Source of the DNA: Wolbachia endosymbiont (group B) of Hofmannophila pseudospretella
Lineage (GTDB): Bacteria; Pseudomonadota; Alphaproteobacteria; Rickettsiales; Anaplasmataceae
DNA: 64,000 nucleotides
Assembly (NCBI RefSeq): GCF_964028515.1
Contig: NZ_OZ034788.1
Location: 1,054,001-1,118,000, forward strand
Direction of reading: 5' to 3'
Position 1 is the stretch's first letter. Each line of letters starts with the position of its first letter. Of the stretch, positions 63,401 to 64,000 are shown one piece after another. The notes under the pieces were generated by a model, which saw only the letters and a list, made by a program, of their open reading frames with translations, was not told the DNA's origin and made no database searches. Made by a program: the position numbers and the translations under genes.

Positions 63401-64000
63401 ATAACATCAAAAGTAAGCTTCTCTTGTTTATTAAAATCTGCTATAACTGTCTCACCGCCAATGACAGTTTGTCCTTCTGAAACTCTTACCTCTATACCAA
63501 TAGGAATATAAATATTTACTCTGCTACCAAATCTTATAATTCCAAATCTTTCACCTGCTTTTACGCTCTGAGATGTCCTCAAATTACAAACAATGCGGCG
63601 TGCAATAAATCCAGCTATTTGCTCTACAATGATTTCTTTTCCCTTCTCATATTCAATCGCAATAACCTGTTTTTCATTCTCATTACTAGACCTATTGCTT
63701 ATTGCGGAAACAAACTTGCCTTTTTTATAACTCATTTCCTTTATTGTACCAGATATTGGTATACGATTAACGTGGACATTCAAAACACTTAAAAATATGC
63801 TAACAAGCGTAAACTTCTTTTCTTCTTCATTCTCTTCTGATAAAGAGTAACTAACTTCTTCTATCTTTGAAATTACACCATCAGCAGGGCTTAATATAAA
63901 GTCCTTATTGTTTGGTACAGCTCTTGCCGGATCACGGAAGAAATAAGTACATAATAATGTTGGGAATAAGCAAGTAATGCCAGCCCCCCAAGATATAGAA
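63397..64000 (-). CDS. psd: Phosphatidylserine decarboxylase (5' end outside window)
   Basis: The frame is open to the window edge, so the gene is partial; about 200 residues are visible. They read FFRDPARAVP, ILSPADGVISKIEEV, FLSVLNVHVNRIPISG, IAGFIARRIVC and IIRFGSRVNIYIP. The last holds the G-S pair at which the proenzyme cleaves itself to form the pyruvoyl cofactor. The short form lacking the LGST motif is the archaeal/alphaproteobacterial Psd type. It is coupled to pssA by a 4-bp overlap. Confidence 0.95.
   Translation of the reverse strand, partial: SISWGAGITCLFPTLLCTYFFRDPARAVPNNKDFILSPADGVISKIEEVSYSLSEENEEEKKFTLVSIFLSVLNVHVNRIPISGTIKEMSYKKGKFVSAISNRSSNENEKQVIAIEYEKGKEIIVEQIAGFIARRIVCNLRTSQSVKAGERFGIIRFGSRVNIYIPIGIEVRVSEGQTVIGGETVIADFNKQEKLTFDVI

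Overview
This window reads as a chromosomal segment of a Wolbachia (Rickettsiales, Alphaproteobacteria). The DNA is AT-rich. The 16S rRNA gene stands alone, with no tRNAs or 23S gene beside it. The gene content is the core set of an obligate intracellular alphaproteobacterium: a split sdhCD pair, nuoGH, a bifunctional PutA, AGCS amino-acid symporters, and a phosphatidylserine decarboxylase/synthase pair. A 916-bp IS5-family element matches what I remember of ISWpi1, an insertion sequence characteristic of Wolbachia. Many genes and intergenic regions carry insertion sequences, short palindromes and tandem repeats.

Layout. 0-3.3 kb: the end of rpoD, a terminator, and a decayed GDSL esterase split by an IS630-like element with ISWpi1 directly beside it. 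3.8-8.2 kb: a TPR-like membrane protein, the 16S rRNA gene inside a long inverted-repeat processing stem, sdhC-sdhD, and an unknown 414-aa protein. 8.3-19.5 kb: manC, lolC, two inner-membrane proteins (one HemY-like), atpG, pmbA, a cold-shock protein, a DEAD-box helicase and clpA. 19.6-21.7 kb: a J-domain membrane protein cut by a second IS630-like copy. 21.7-36.6 kb: class I aldolase, tRNA-Cys, a lipoprotein, pyrD, rnc, convergent sco1-dnaQ-tim44, divergent secB-acnA, putA, an intradiol-dioxygenase-fold protein and an exported-looking leucyl aminopeptidase. 36.8-48.7 kb: a small protein, nuoG-nuoH-hemB, a membrane protein, glyQ-glyS-uvrC, smr and rlmB. 48.7-56.3 kb is the most accessory part: hairpin repeats, a protein with 144-bp tandem repeats, and a roughly 1,120-residue metallopeptidase/toxin-like gene broken by two more IS630-like copies. 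56.3-64 kb: tRNA-Val, a CDF metal exporter, an unknown 626-aa membrane protein, plsY, two tandem AGCS symporters, pssA and the 3' part of psd.

How the parts fit. Most genes serve energy metabolism from imported amino acids (AGCS, PutA, aconitase, succinate dehydrogenase, complex I, ATP synthase gamma), membrane phospholipid synthesis (PlsY, Psd, PssA), protein quality control (ClpA, SecB, PmbA) and RNA metabolism (RNase III, cold-shock protein, helicase, RlmB). The four IS630-like copies carry the same transposase proteins and all lie inside genes, so this element has been active recently. In all four, the reading frame of the host gene is restored only if a 3-bp T-N-A target duplication is assumed.

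The strongest candidate for an undescribed system is the interrupted gene at 50.2-55.7 kb. It has an N-terminal HEFAH zinc metallopeptidase domain, long repeat-bearing middle modules, a Ser/Thr-rich linker ending in a furin-like RAKR site, and a C-terminal domain of about 180 residues. That architecture resembles a host-directed toxin.
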